This document shows, piece after piece, positions 34,685-42,851 of a stretch of DNA of 64,000 nt; position 1 is the first letter of the stretch, and each line of letters starts with the position of its first letter. The DNA is from Nocardia carnea (GTDB lineage: Bacteria; Actinomycetota; Actinomycetes; Mycobacteriales; Mycobacteriaceae): positions 1-64,000 of the forward strand of contig NZ_JARWNW010000261.1 of assembly GCF_029868325.1 (NCBI RefSeq), in the 5' to 3' direction. The notes below the pieces were generated by a model that worked only from the letters and a program-made list of their open reading frames with translations, did no database searches and was not told the DNA's origin. Made by a program: the position numbers and the translations under genes.

Positions 34685-35785
34685 TCAACTGCGTGCCGGT
34701 CGGGCCGGCAGGACCAGTTGTGCGCCGGTGTCCGGATGGTCGAGGACCTCGATCGGATAGCGGTAGACACGGCTCAGCAGTTCCCCGGTGAGGACCTCGC
34801 GCGGCGTACCGGTGGCGGCGAGACGCCCGTTGTCGAGGACGGCGACGCGGTCGGCGTAGGCGGCGGCGGAGGCCAGGTCGTGGAGGACCACGACCACTGC
34901 GGCACCGGCGGCGGCCCGGTCGGCGGCCAGGGTCAGCACCGCCTCCTGATGGCCGAGGTCGAGGGCCGCGGTGGGCTCGTCGAGTAGCAGGGTGGCGGTG
35001 TCCTGGGCCAGCACCCGGGCCAGCGCGACCCGGGCTCGTTCACCGCCGGAGAGGCTCGGGAACGACCGCCCGGCCAGATGCGCACTGTCGGTCGCGGCCA
35101 TGGCGCCGGTGATCACCGCGTCGTCCCGGTCGGCGTGGGATGTGCGCTGCCAGGGGGCGCGGCCCATGGCGATCACCTCGGCCGCGGTGAACGGAAACCC
35201 GACGGTGTGGGATTGCGGGAGGACGGCGCGGCGGCGGGCCATATCTATCGGGGTCCAGTGATCGAGTGCCCGGCCGTCGAGTTCGACGTCGCCCTGCCCC
35301 GGGACGAGTTCCCCGGCCAGGACGGCGAGCAGCGTCGATTTCCCGGCGCCGTTCGGCCCGACCAGCGCGAGTACCTGCCCGGCGGTGACGTCCAGGTCGA
35401 CGTCGTCGAGGACGCGACGGGTGCCGCCCCCACCACCGTGCCGGTCCAGGGTGACGCCGCGGGCGCGCAGGGTGACGGTGCCCGGTTCGGTGGGCGCGGG
35501 CAGCCGGTGCGCTCGCTGCAGCAGTCCGGTGACGCGACGACGCAGCGGAATCCGCGCGGCAGCCCGGCCGAGCCCATCGGCCATATGGGGGAGCGCCGGC
35601 CGGGAGTGGCGCCCCGCGTGCTCCGTACCCGGTGCGCTCGTGCCGTGCTGAGGGGCCATGGCCGGGGATCCTCCGTGGTGATGGCGCGCCGCGGTCGCCG
35701 CTTCCCGTGCACCCTGTTCATGCGGGATGGCTGAACGCCCGCCGCCGTTACAGTGCGCTGCCGCCTCCTGCCTCGGCTCGTTCAT
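34685..35785 (-). CDS. hmuV: Haem ABC importer, ATP-binding protein
   Basis: 366 residues. ATPase from about residue 105: Walker A 'GPNGAGKST', Q-loop 'AVLPQSHTVGFPF', signature 'LSGGERARVALARVL', Walker B 'TLLLDEPTAALDLGHQ', switch His in 'VVVLHDLASAAAYAD'. The FecCD permease and hemin-type binding protein beside it mark it as HmuV. The first ~100 residues are not seen in HmuV proteins: Ala/Gly/His-rich with two copies of a 'EAAA--NGG / REAATAARHHHGG' repeat, so either the N terminus is extended by a repeat insertion or translation starts later ('MADGLGRAA' at 35584). The ATG overlaps the hmuU stop (ATGA). Confidence 0.9.
   Translation of the reverse strand: MNEPRQEAAAHCNGGGRSAIPHEQGAREAATAARHHHGGSPAMAPQHGTSAPGTEHAGRHSRPALPHMADGLGRAAARIPLRRRVTGLLQRAHRLPAPTEPGTVTLRARGVTLDRHGGGGGTRRVLDDVDLDVTAGQVLALVGPNGAGKSTLLAVLAGELVPGQGDVELDGRALDHWTPIDMARRRAVLPQSHTVGFPFTAAEVIAMGRAPWQRTSHADRDDAVITGAMAATDSAHLAGRSFPSLSGGERARVALARVLAQDTATLLLDEPTAALDLGHQEAVLTLAADRAAAGAAVVVVLHDLASAAAYADRVAVLDNGRLAATGTPREVLTGELLSRVYRYPIEVLDHPDTGAQLVLPARPARS
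35723..35785 (-). repeat. Dispersed repeat, copies C1 and C2 (start of hmuV)
   Basis: Two degenerate copies in a row: atgaacgagccgaggcagga then ggcggcagcg (C1) and, ~50 bases on, gggaagcggcgaccgcggcg with catcaccacggagg (C2). Both are translated at the N terminus of HmuV if the first ATG is used. Confidence 0.45.
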
Positions 35786-36873
35786 GCCCACCCTCCCGAA
35801 CGGGCGCGGGTGCGGCGCAGCAGCCAGAAGAAGAACGGCCCGCCGATCAGCGAGGTGAGCATGCCCAGCGGGAGATCGGCATTGTCGACCAGCGAGCGGG
35901 CGGCGACATCGGCGGCGAGCAGGACGACGGCGCCGGTGACGGCACTGACCGGGATCAGGGCGCGATGCCCCGGCCCGACGATCATGCGCACCACGTGCGG
36001 GACGATCAGCCCGACGAACAGGATGATGCCGGTGAACGCGACCCCGGCGGTGGTGAGGACGGCGACGATCACGATCACGGTGCGCCGCAGCCGTTCCACA
36101 TCCACCCCGAGATGGCGGGCCGCGGATTCGCCGAGCGCCAGCAGATCCAGCCGCGGGGCCACGAACACCGCCGCCGCGATCCCGAGCGCGGCGAGGACCG
36201 CCACCACCGCGACCGCGTCCCAGGTGGCGCCGTTGAGGCTGCCCAGTTGCCAGAACACGATCTGGTCGCGGGCGGCGGGGGAAGCGACGAAAAGCAGGAA
36301 GGCGATGAGCCCGCCGGCGAAAGCGTTGATCGCGACACCGGTGAGGACCAGGGTGACCACTTCGGTGCGGCCTCCCGACCGGGACAGCACATACACCAGC
36401 ACGGTGGTGATCAAGCCGGCGACGAACGCGGCGGCGGCCACCGACCAGGCGGCGACGAACGCACCCCCGAACACGATCACCGCGCCCGCACCGACCGCGG
36501 CACCGGACGACACCCCGATCACACCGGGTTCGGCGAGCGGGTTGGCGAAAACCCCCTGGAGCAGCGCACCCGCGGTGGCGAGCGCGGCACCGACCAGGAT
36601 CGCGAGCAGCACCCGCGGGAACCGCACTTCCCACAGCGTGACCTCCCCGGCCGGGTGGGCGGGTAACGGCCCCCAGTCCAGCCCGATCCGGTGGGCGATA
36701 CTGCCGGCCACCTCGGCCGGCCCGGTGGGGACCTGCCCGATGGCGGCGGAAGCGACCGCCAGTGCGACCAGCGCGAGAACAGCGACGGTGAACGCGAGCA
36801 CCGCCCGCCGTCTGTGGTGGTGACCGAGGTCCGGGGTGACGGACTGTCGCGGTTCGTCCAGTTCTACGGTCAT
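35782..36873 (-). CDS. hmuU: Haem ABC importer, permease (FecCD family)
   Basis: 363 residues, about ten membrane helices. FecCD landmarks: 'RFPRVLLAILVGAALATAGA' with 'LLQGVFANPLAEPGVIGVSS' (~70-110), 'QLGSLNGATW' (~215), 'LGVDVERLRR' (cytoplasmic coupling helix) and 'FVGLIVPHVVRMIVGPGHR' (~285-303). It imports haem handed over by HmuT. The ATG is overlapped by the TGA of a ten-codon minicistron that itself starts at the hmuT stop. It ends in the hmuV start (ATGA), so translation of the operon is chained. Confidence 0.93.
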   Translation of the reverse strand: MTVELDEPRQSVTPDLGHHHRRRAVLAFTVAVLALVALAVASAAIGQVPTGPAEVAGSIAHRIGLDWGPLPAHPAGEVTLWEVRFPRVLLAILVGAALATAGALLQGVFANPLAEPGVIGVSSGAAVGAGAVIVFGGAFVAAWSVAAAAFVAGLITTVLVYVLSRSGGRTEVVTLVLTGVAINAFAGGLIAFLLFVASPAARDQIVFWQLGSLNGATWDAVAVVAVLAALGIAAAVFVAPRLDLLALGESAARHLGVDVERLRRTVIVIVAVLTTAGVAFTGIILFVGLIVPHVVRMIVGPGHRALIPVSAVTGAVVLLAADVAARSLVDNADLPLGMLTSLIGGPFFFWLLRRTRARSGGWA

Positions 36874-36902
36874 GCCACTGCCACCCGGCCCGATGCGCTC
36901 AT
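36870..36902 (-). other. Ten-codon minicistron linking hmuT to hmuU
   Basis: ATG at 36902 overlaps the hmuT stop (ATGA) and its TGA (36872-36870) overlaps the hmuU ATG (ATGA). It reads M-S-A-S-G-R-V-A-V-A. Its DNA (atgagcgcatcgggccgggt) resembles the start of the dispersed repeat. Likely role, if real, is translational coupling across the 25-base gap. Confidence 0.35.
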
Positions 36903-37915
36903 GCGGTGGGATGACCATAGATGGCGTCGGACAGGGCGGTGATGACGCGCCCGGTGTTCGGGCCGAAGGACAGCAGCACCGAATCCGACATATCGACGAT
37001 CCGCTTGTTACGGCCCGCAGGTGTCTGGGCAATGCCGGGTATCTGCGAGATACCGTCCACCCCGCCGATCGATTTCATCCCGTCGGTCATGACCAGCAGC
37101 ACATCGGGCGCCGCGGCGATCATCGCCTCGCTGGTGATCGCCGTGAACGGTTCACTCACGCCGGATTCGACTCCGGCGTCGCGGGCACCGAGCGCGGCGA
37201 TGAGCGCGTCCGCACCGGACCCGGGGCCGGCCAGCATCGTGATGGCACTGGAGCGCAGGTACAGGAACGCGATCCGCAGCGGCGGCTCCTGGGCGGGCAC
37301 CGCGGCCGACGCGGCGGCGATCTCGTCCTGTGTACGCTGCGCGAGCTGCTGCCCGCGTTCCGGGACACCGAGCGCGCCGGCGACGGCCTCGATCTGCGGG
37401 ACGACTCCCTCCATGGTGCGTTCCGGGTCGAAGTAGACGACGGTGATCCCGGTCGCGCGTAACTGTTCGCGCACGGCAGGAGAGGCGCTGGTGGTATCGG
37501 TGAGGAAGACACTGGGCCGCAGCGCGAGGATCGACTCGACATTCAACGCACCGTTACCGCCGGTGACGTTCGGCAGATCCGCCACGGCGGGAAACGAGGC
37601 GGCGGTGCTGCGGCCGACCAGATTGTCGCCGAGCCCGAGCCCGTACACGATCTGGGCGAGGGTGCCGTACCGGTCGGCGGCCACGATCCGGCTGGCATCG
37701 GTGACCGTCACCTCGGCGCCGTCGAACGACCGCACCGTCGCGGGTAACGCCGGGACCGGCGCCGGGGTGAGCGGTACCGGGTCCAGGTTGTCCAGCACCG
37801 CGGTGGCTGGGCCCTGCTGACCGGTCGTGGCGGCCGGTTCGGTACCACCGCAGGCGGCAGTGAGCACGAGCAGCCCGGCAGCGAGGCCGGCCAGCAGCGC
37901 CCGCGCCCGTCGCAT
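36899..37915 (-). CDS. hmuT: Haem-binding lipoprotein of the ABC importer
   Basis: 338 residues from the ATG at 37915, which starts a normal lipoprotein signal with lipobox T-A-A-C (Cys21). Type III substrate-binding fold: N lobe with 'VTDASRIVAADRYGTLAQIV' and 'NLVGRSTAASFPAV', long linking helix (~165-190), C lobe with 'AFLYLRSSAITMLAGPGSGA' and 'SEPFTAITSEAMIAAAPDVL', and 'TPAGRNKRIVDM' as in hemin-type HmuT. It catches haem outside the membrane. The frame extends to an ATG at 38002 whose 29 extra residues ('MSESGPEAAAERNHGG...') come from the dispersed repeat; with them the signal peptide would be atypical, so I take the shorter form. Confidence 0.85.
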   Translation of the reverse strand: MRRARALLAGLAAGLLVLTAACGGTEPAATTGQQGPATAVLDNLDPVPLTPAPVPALPATVRSFDGAEVTVTDASRIVAADRYGTLAQIVYGLGLGDNLVGRSTAASFPAVADLPNVTGGNGALNVESILALRPSVFLTDTTSASPAVREQLRATGITVVYFDPERTMEGVVPQIEAVAGALGVPERGQQLAQRTQDEIAAASAAVPAQEPPLRIAFLYLRSSAITMLAGPGSGADALIAALGARDAGVESGVSEPFTAITSEAMIAAAPDVLLVMTDGMKSIGGVDGISQIPGIAQTPAGRNKRIVDMSDSVLLSFGPNTGRVITALSDAIYGHPTA

Positions 37916-37950
37916 GCGGGCCCCCGAGGTGAATCTGCTGCGCACGAGCG

Positions 37951-38002
37951 CGGTCCCTCCGTGATTTCGTTCCGCTGCCGCCTCCGGACCCGACTCGCTC
38001 AT
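37951..38002 (-). repeat. Dispersed repeat, copy B (5' of hmuT)
   Basis: atgagcgagtcgggtccgga then ggcggcagcggaacgaaatc and acggaggg. It lies between the IdeR-like box and the hmuT signal peptide. The repeat reads 'MSESGPEAAAERNHGG' in frame with hmuT. Confidence 0.6.
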
Positions 38003-38021
38003 GTAGGCAAGGCTAATCCGT
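38003..38021 (-). promoter_or_regulatory. Partial IdeR (iron) box before hmuT
   Basis: TAGGCAAGGCTAA at 38004-38016 matches 12 of the first 13 positions of the IdeR/DtxR consensus (WAGGTWAGSCTWA part); the outer half is poorly conserved. Iron-dependent repression of hmuTUV would make biological sense. Confidence 0.5.
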
Positions 38022-38051
38022 GCCGCGGTGTGATGATCGCCCCCGCCCCGG

Positions 38052-39026
38052 CTACGGGGTGGAGCTCACATCGTCGAGGGCGGCGGCGATCGCGCGCGGC
38101 AGTTCCAGTGTTTCGGCGGCCAATACCCCGGTGAGCTGGCCCATATCGCGGGCGCCGACGAACATGCTCGCCACCCCGGGCCGATCGCGCACCCAGGCCA
38201 GCGCGACCGCCAGCGGGGAGGTCGCCAGCCCGTCGGCGGCGGTGACGAGGGCATCGACCACGGCGGTAGCGCGATCATCGTCGAGGCGGCCGCGGATCTC
38301 GGCGGCGGTGGCTTCGTCGGCGGCGCGGGAATCCGCGGGTACGCCGTCGCGGTATTTGCCGGTGAGTATTCCGGCGGCCAGTGGCGCGGTGGCGACGATT
38401 CCCGCGCCGTGGTGGGTGGCGGCCGGGACCGTATCGTCCTCGGCGCCGCGGGTGAGCAGCGAATACGGCGTCTGCACGGCGGTGACCGGGGTCCGGGCGG
38501 CCAGGCTTGCCAGCTGCCAGGCGGTGAATCCGCGGACCCCCGCGTAGCGGACGCGGCCGGAACGGATCGCGTACTGCAGGGTTTCGGCGATCTCGTCGAG
38601 AGGTGTGGCGGTATCCCAGGCGGTGACCTGCCACAGGTCGAGGTGGTCGGTGCCCAGTTCGAGCAGGGTGCGGTCGAGTTGGCGCAGCAGGGTGCGGCGT
38701 GAGCAGTCGACCGTGATCCGCGCTTGTTCGGGCATGGGGGGTTCGCTACCGGCGGGGACGGCCGGTAGGTAGGGCACTTGACCGGCCCCCGCGCACAGTA
38801 CGAGTTCGTCGCGGGACACCAGATCGCCGAGGAGGTCGGCGAGAATCCGCTGTGCGGCGCCGCCGCCGTAGGCGGGGGAGGTGTCGACGAGGGTGCCGCC
38901 CGCTTCGGTGAACGCGATCAGTTGCGCGGCGGCGGTCTCGGCATCGGTGCGGCTGCCCCAGGTGTGGGTGGCCAGCCCGATGCGGGAGACCCGCAGCCCG
39001 CTGCGGCCGACGGTGCGCTGCTCCAT
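38052..39026 (-). CDS. Aldo/keto reductase
   Basis: 324 residues, NADPH-dependent TIM-barrel oxidoreductase. Tetrad Asp/Tyr in 'TLVDTSPAYGGGAAQRILAD' (~49-68), the Lys site is replaced in context by 'SRDELVLCAGAG', and the barrel continues with 'LDLWQVTAWDTATPLDEIAE' and 'GVRGFTAWQL'. The Lys of the tetrad is not visible where expected ('ELVLCAGAGQV' in place of 'VVISTKxG'), so activity may be altered. The ATG at 39026 follows 'ggagacccggtg' and overlaps the stop (TGATG) of a possible small upstream frame. Confidence 0.85.
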   Translation of the reverse strand: MEQRTVGRSGLRVSRIGLATHTWGSRTDAETAAAQLIAFTEAGGTLVDTSPAYGGGAAQRILADLLGDLVSRDELVLCAGAGQVPYLPAVPAGSEPPMPEQARITVDCSRRTLLRQLDRTLLELGTDHLDLWQVTAWDTATPLDEIAETLQYAIRSGRVRYAGVRGFTAWQLASLAARTPVTAVQTPYSLLTRGAEDDTVPAATHHGAGIVATAPLAAGILTGKYRDGVPADSRAADEATAAEIRGRLDDDRATAVVDALVTAADGLATSPLAVALAWVRDRPGVASMFVGARDMGQLTGVLAAETLELPRAIAAALDDVSSTP

Positions 39027-39214
39027 CACCGGGTCTCCGGGCTCGGAGAGGACGACACCAGCAGGTCAGGCCCGGAGACGGTAGCCGAGCGGGCCGCGCT
39101 CGTGCCCGGATCATGCAGGATGAGTAGGCCGCGCCCGGAGGTGGTACCGGAGCGTAACCGAGTATGGCTGGCGCTCATGCGCAGAAGACGCAGCACGGTT
39201 CGACGTTTCCTCAC
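39026..39214 (-). CDS. Possible small upstream frame coupled to the aldo/keto reductase
   Basis: 62 codons from GTG at 39214 (or 50 from the ATG at 39178), ending in TGA that overlaps the reductase ATG (TGATG). Sequence 'MSASHTRLRSGTTSGRG' then 'LLILHDPGTSAA'. There is no family, and its support is only the coupling. It could be a regulatory leader or chance. Confidence 0.22.
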   Translation of the reverse strand: MRKRRTVLRLLRMSASHTRLRSGTTSGRGLLILHDPGTSAARSATVSGPDLLVSSSPSPETR

Positions 39215-39458
39215 GGCGCCCAGCCTAGAACGTGACCGGCCGGTGACCGTTCGCGGCGAACGGTGGGCGCGGCGTGTCCGCTGCCGGTGGTGCCGGCTGG
39301 GCGCCCGGCGATATCGGCACGGCCGGGCCCCGGTCGCCGCGCGCGCCCGGTATAGGGCACTGTAGGGTCGCTGCGGTCGATCGCCGGGGATCGTGCAGCG
39401 GCTGCGGTGCCGTCGAGTGAAGGAAGAGCGGGGTTTTCGGCGTGGTTCAGGAGGATGT
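39030..39458. other. Divergent intergenic region, 429 bp
   Basis: Promoter region between the aldo/keto reductase and uppP. Apart from the low-confidence leader frame (39026-39214) I see no gene, clear dyad or repeat. Confidence 0.5.
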
Positions 39459-40403
39459 GTGATCGGCGAGTCGATGACCTGGGTACAGGCGTTGGTACTC
39501 GGTGTGGTGCAGGGATTGACGGAGTTCCTGCCGGTGTCGTCGTCGGGGCATTTACGGATCGTGTCCTCGGTGTTCTTCGGTGAGGACGCGGGCGCGTCGT
39601 TCACCGCGGTCACCCAGCTCGGTACCGAGGCGGCGGTGCTGTTGTTCTTCGCCAAGGACATCTGGCGGATCGTGACGGTGTGGTTCACGACCGTGTTCGA
39701 GAAGCTGAGCGCCCGGGAACGAGTGCCGCTCGCCGAACAGGTCACCACGAAGCTGCCGGTCGTCACCGGTTCCGGGCCCGTGGGTTACGACCCCGAGGCC
39801 GAGGCGCAGCGCGAACTCGACTACCGCATGGGCTGGTATGTGATCATCGCCACGATCCCGATCGGGGTGCTGGGGTTCCTGTTCAAGGACCAGATCCGCA
39901 CGGGCGCACGCAATCTGTGGCTGGTGGCGATCATGTTGATCGTTTTCGCGCTGGTGATCGCGGCGGCTGAGCGCTACGGCCGCAAAGAACGTCCGATGGA
40001 ACAACTCACCACCCGCGACGGCGTGGTGATGGGCCTGGCGCAGTGCCTGGCCTTGATTCCCGGTGTCTCGCGGTCCGGTGCCACGTCCAGCGCGGGCCTG
40101 TTTCTCGGTTTGAAACGGGAGGCGGCGGTGCGGTTCTCGTTCCTGCTGGCGATTCCCGCGGTCACCGCGTCGGGTCTGTTCAGTCTGCCGGACGCTTTCG
40201 AGCCGGCCGGTGAGGGATTGAACGCTTCCGGAATGCAACTGCTGGTGGCGACACTGATTTCGTTCGCGGTCGGGTACGCGTCGATTGCGTGGTTGCTGCG
40301 GTTCGTGGAGCGGCATTCGTTCTACTGGTTCGTCGGGTACCGGATCGTGCTGGGTTTCGTGATCATCGGTTTGCTCGCCGCCGGGGTCGTGTCGGCGACG
40401 TGA
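39459..40403 (+). CDS. uppP: Undecaprenyl-diphosphate phosphatase
   Basis: 314 residues, about eight membrane helices. It removes the phosphate from C55 (or decaprenyl) diphosphate to recycle the lipid carrier for peptidoglycan and arabinogalactan. Family motifs are '[14 protein letters not shown]' (~20-33, active-site Glu/His region) and '[20 protein letters not shown]' (~197-216, Arg/Ser). 'GGAGG' lies just before the GTG at 39459, which is preferred over ATG at 39474. It starts a plus-strand run (uppP, phosphatase, DUF3090, SCO1664-like, mshC) in the order of the mycobacterial block. Confidence 0.95.
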   Translation: MIGESMTWVQALVLGVVQGLTEFLPVSSSGHLRIVSSVFFGEDAGASFTAVTQLGTEAAVLLFFAKDIWRIVTVWFTTVFEKLSARERVPLAEQVTTKLPVVTGSGPVGYDPEAEAQRELDYRMGWYVIIATIPIGVLGFLFKDQIRTGARNLWLVAIMLIVFALVIAAAERYGRKERPMEQLTTRDGVVMGLAQCLALIPGVSRSGATSSAGLFLGLKREAAVRFSFLLAIPAVTASGLFSLPDAFEPAGEGLNASGMQLLVATLISFAVGYASIAWLLRFVERHSFYWFVGYRIVLGFVIIGLLAAGVVSAT

Positions 40404-40440
40404 GCGAGCCGGGCCGGGAGGCGGCGCGGGGCGGGCTCAT
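40399..40440 (+). repeat. Dispersed repeat, truncated copy D
   Basis: gtgagcgagccgggccggga then ggcggcgcgg, starting at the uppP stop. Resembles the first half of the copies near hmuT and in the MMPL gene. Confidence 0.35.
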
Positions 40441-40479
40441 CGGGCATCGCCGTGCCGCGGCCGCCGTTAGGCTGGCAGC

Positions 40480-41181
40480 ATGACGGTGATCCTGTTGCGA
40501 CACGGCCTGTCGACATCCAATACCGGCGGGACCCTCGCCGGGCGCAGTCCCGGGGTGGAACTCACCGACCGCGGTAGCGAACAGGCGTGTGGGGTCGCGG
40601 CACGGCTGGCGAGCCTGCCGATCACCCGGATCGTGACCTCACCGATGCTGCGCTGTCAGCGCACGGTTTCGCCGCTGGCCGCCGGTCTGGAACTGGAACC
40701 GGTGGTCGACGACCGGCTCGCGGAGGTGGACTACGGCGAATGGACCGGACGCAAGATCAAAGACCTGCTGGCCGAACCGCTGTGGCAGGTCGTGCAGCGA
40801 CATGCGTCGGCGGCGGTGTTCCCCGGCGGGGAAGGCCTGGCGCAGGTCCAGGCCCGGGCGGTATCGGCCATCCGGGAACACGATCGTGCCCTGGCGGAGT
40901 TGCACGACGGGGATCGGCTGTGGGTGGCCTGCACCCACGGTGATGTCATCAAGGCGGTGCTCGCCGATGCGCTGGGAATCCATCTCGACGGCTTCCAGCG
41001 CATCATGGTCGAACCCGCCTCGCTCAGCGTTGTCCGCTACACCCGGACCGCGCCGTTCGTCACCCGGATGAACGACACCGGTTCGGATCTTTCCGGTCTG
41101 GCGCCGTCACCGGCCCCCGAATCCGGGGCTTCGGGCCCGGTACCCGGTGGGGAGATCGGCGCGGGAAGGAAAGACGGATAA
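40480..41181 (+). CDS. Histidine phosphatase family protein (Rv2135c-like)
   Basis: 233 residues, phosphoglycerate-mutase-like phosphatase. Catalytic motif 'VILLRHGLSTSNTGG' (His8), second Arg in 'IVTSPMLRCQRT' (~51), Glu in 'EVDYGEWTGRK' (~84), second His in 'WVACTHGDVIKAV' (~150). The C-terminal 35 residues are low-complexity and probably disordered. The substrate is unknown; the gene always travels with DUF3090 and SCO1664-like genes in this order as far as I recall. 76 bases after uppP. Confidence 0.9.
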   Translation: MTVILLRHGLSTSNTGGTLAGRSPGVELTDRGSEQACGVAARLASLPITRIVTSPMLRCQRTVSPLAAGLELEPVVDDRLAEVDYGEWTGRKIKDLLAEPLWQVVQRHASAAVFPGGEGLAQVQARAVSAIREHDRALAELHDGDRLWVACTHGDVIKAVLADALGIHLDGFQRIMVEPASLSVVRYTRTAPFVTRMNDTGSDLSGLAPSPAPESGASGPVPGGEIGAGRKDG

Positions 41182-41304
41182 TGGGTATGCCCGATACCGG
41201 CGGATGCGCCACCTCTCGGCGGCGTCGGGCGACTCGGCGGGTGCGCCGGGAAACGGCGCGGCGGAGCACCGCAGCCGAACAGGGTCACGTATCAGGAGGT
41301 GCAT

Positions 41305-41889
41305 GTGTCACGAGCAATCCATGTATTCCGCACCCCCGAACGTTTCGTCGCCGGAACTGTCGGTGAGCCGGGCGATCGCGCGTTCTATGTACAGGCGGTG
41401 GAGGAACCCCGGGTGGTGAGCGTGCTGCTGGAGAAGCAGCAGGTCAAGGTGCTGGCCGACCGGATGGGTCTGCTGCTGGACGAGGTGGCGCGCCGGTTCG
41501 GTGCGGAGGTGCCGCCGCAGGCCGAACAGGTCAACGACAACGATCCGCTGGTGACGCCGATCGATGCCGAATTCCGTGTCGGCACCATGGGGCTGGGCTG
41601 GGACGCCGATGCGGGTGCCGTGGTGGTGGAGCTGCTGGCGATCACCGAAACCGAGGTGGACGAATCGGTGGTCCTCGACGATACCGAGGAGGGGCCCGAC
41701 GCGGTGCGGGTGTTCCTCACCCCGGATCAGGCGCGGGAGTTCGCCCTGCGGTCCACCCGGGTGATCGCCGCCGGGCGGCCGCCGTGCCCGCTGTGCGGGG
41801 AGCCGCTGTCGGCGCGCGGGCATATGTGTGTGCGCACCAACGGGTACAAGCGCGGCGAACTGTTCGGCGCGAACGATCTGGAGGAATAG
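41305..41889 (+). CDS. DUF3090 family protein (Rv2134c-like)
   Basis: 194 residues from GTG at 41305, fixed by AGGAGG six bases upstream. 'AIHVFRTPERFVAGTVGEPG' begins the family domain, 'RAFYVQAVEEPRVVSVLLEK' and 'LLDEVARRFGAEVP' follow, and a C-terminal zinc-ribbon-like end with 'CPLCGEPLSARGHMC' (two Cys pairs). No known activity. Coupled to the following SCO1664-like gene, whose start is two bases after the stop. Confidence 0.88.
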   Translation: MSRAIHVFRTPERFVAGTVGEPGDRAFYVQAVEEPRVVSVLLEKQQVKVLADRMGLLLDEVARRFGAEVPPQAEQVNDNDPLVTPIDAEFRVGTMGLGWDADAGAVVVELLAITETEVDESVVLDDTEEGPDAVRVFLTPDQAREFALRSTRVIAAGRPPCPLCGEPLSARGHMCVRTNGYKRGELFGANDLEE

Positions 41890-41890
41890 C

Positions 41891-42685
41891 GTGGCCGGGG
41901 ACGTATTGTCCACCGGCGAGCTGACGGTCCTGGGCCGGGTGAGTGTCGCCAGTAACGTGACCCTGGTGTGCGACCTCGCGACCGGTGACGGTGCCGTGCG
42001 AGTGGTGTACAAACCCGTGCGCGGGGAGCAGCCGCTGTGGGATTTCCCCGACGGCACCCTGGCCGGCCGGGAGGTGGCGTCGTATCTGATCTGTACCGCA
42101 CTGGGCTGGCCGGTGATCCCGGAGACGGTGCTGCGGGACGGGCCGTACGGTCCGGGCATGGTGCAGCGCTGGATCAGCACCCGCGAGCCCGGCACACCCG
42201 GCAGCACCCGCCTGGATCTGGTGGATCTGTGCCCGCCCGGTCTGGTTCCGGACGGTTACCGGGAGATCCTGCGGGCCTACGACGGCGCCGGTGACGAGGT
42301 ATCGCTGGTACACGCCGACGACCCGCGATTACAGCGGATGGCGGTGCTGGATGTGCTGCTCAACAACGCCGACCGTAAGGGCGGGCATGCGCTGGAGGGG
42401 CTGGACGGCGAGGTGTACGGCGTCGATCACGGGATCTGCCTGCACCAGGACAACAAACTGCGCACCGTCTTGTGGGGCTGGGCCGGTGAACCCGTTCCGG
42501 CGGATCTGCTCGCCGATATCGCCGCCTTCACCGATGCCCTGCCGGGGGAGCTCGCCGATGGGCTGGCCGAACATCTCACCGATCCCGAGATAGATGCCCT
42601 TCTGCGCCGCGCCAAACGGCTGCTCGACGATCCGGTGATGCCGTTACCGGTCACCTCGCGCCCCATTCCGTGGCCGGCGTTCTGA
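41891..42685 (+). CDS. SCO1664 family (PI3K-like kinase fold) protein
   Basis: 264 residues. It carries PI3/4-kinase-like features: Lys in '[18 protein letters not shown]' (~36-53), catalytic-loop-like '[15 protein letters not shown]' (~152-166), and metal-binding 'GVDHGICLH' (~177-185). Similar to the mycobacterial Rv2133c protein next to mshC. Proposed to bind ATP; substrate not known. The Asn-Asp-Lys triad looks complete enough for catalysis. Confidence 0.85.
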   Translation: MAGDVLSTGELTVLGRVSVASNVTLVCDLATGDGAVRVVYKPVRGEQPLWDFPDGTLAGREVASYLICTALGWPVIPETVLRDGPYGPGMVQRWISTREPGTPGSTRLDLVDLCPPGLVPDGYREILRAYDGAGDEVSLVHADDPRLQRMAVLDVLLNNADRKGGHALEGLDGEVYGVDHGICLHQDNKLRTVLWGWAGEPVPADLLADIAAFTDALPGELADGLAEHLTDPEIDALLRRAKRLLDDPVMPLPVTSRPIPWPAF

Positions 42686-42851
42686 CCTCCCACCGGCGGT
42701 TCGTCGGATGATTCATTCGGTCCGAGAGAAATACTTGCCTTCCCCGATCCGTGGGTCCGGTGCAGGTCCGCGGGACGCGATGCCTCTCGATCCGGGCCGG
42801 GAGGGCGGGGTGGGCGGTACCCGGTCGTTACCGACCTCTACTCTCGAAGGT

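Noticed and set aside
35786..36634. Extension of the hmuV frame upstream over hmuU
   Set aside because: This part is the wrong frame of the hmuU permease gene; the ATGA overlap at 35785 marks the real start.
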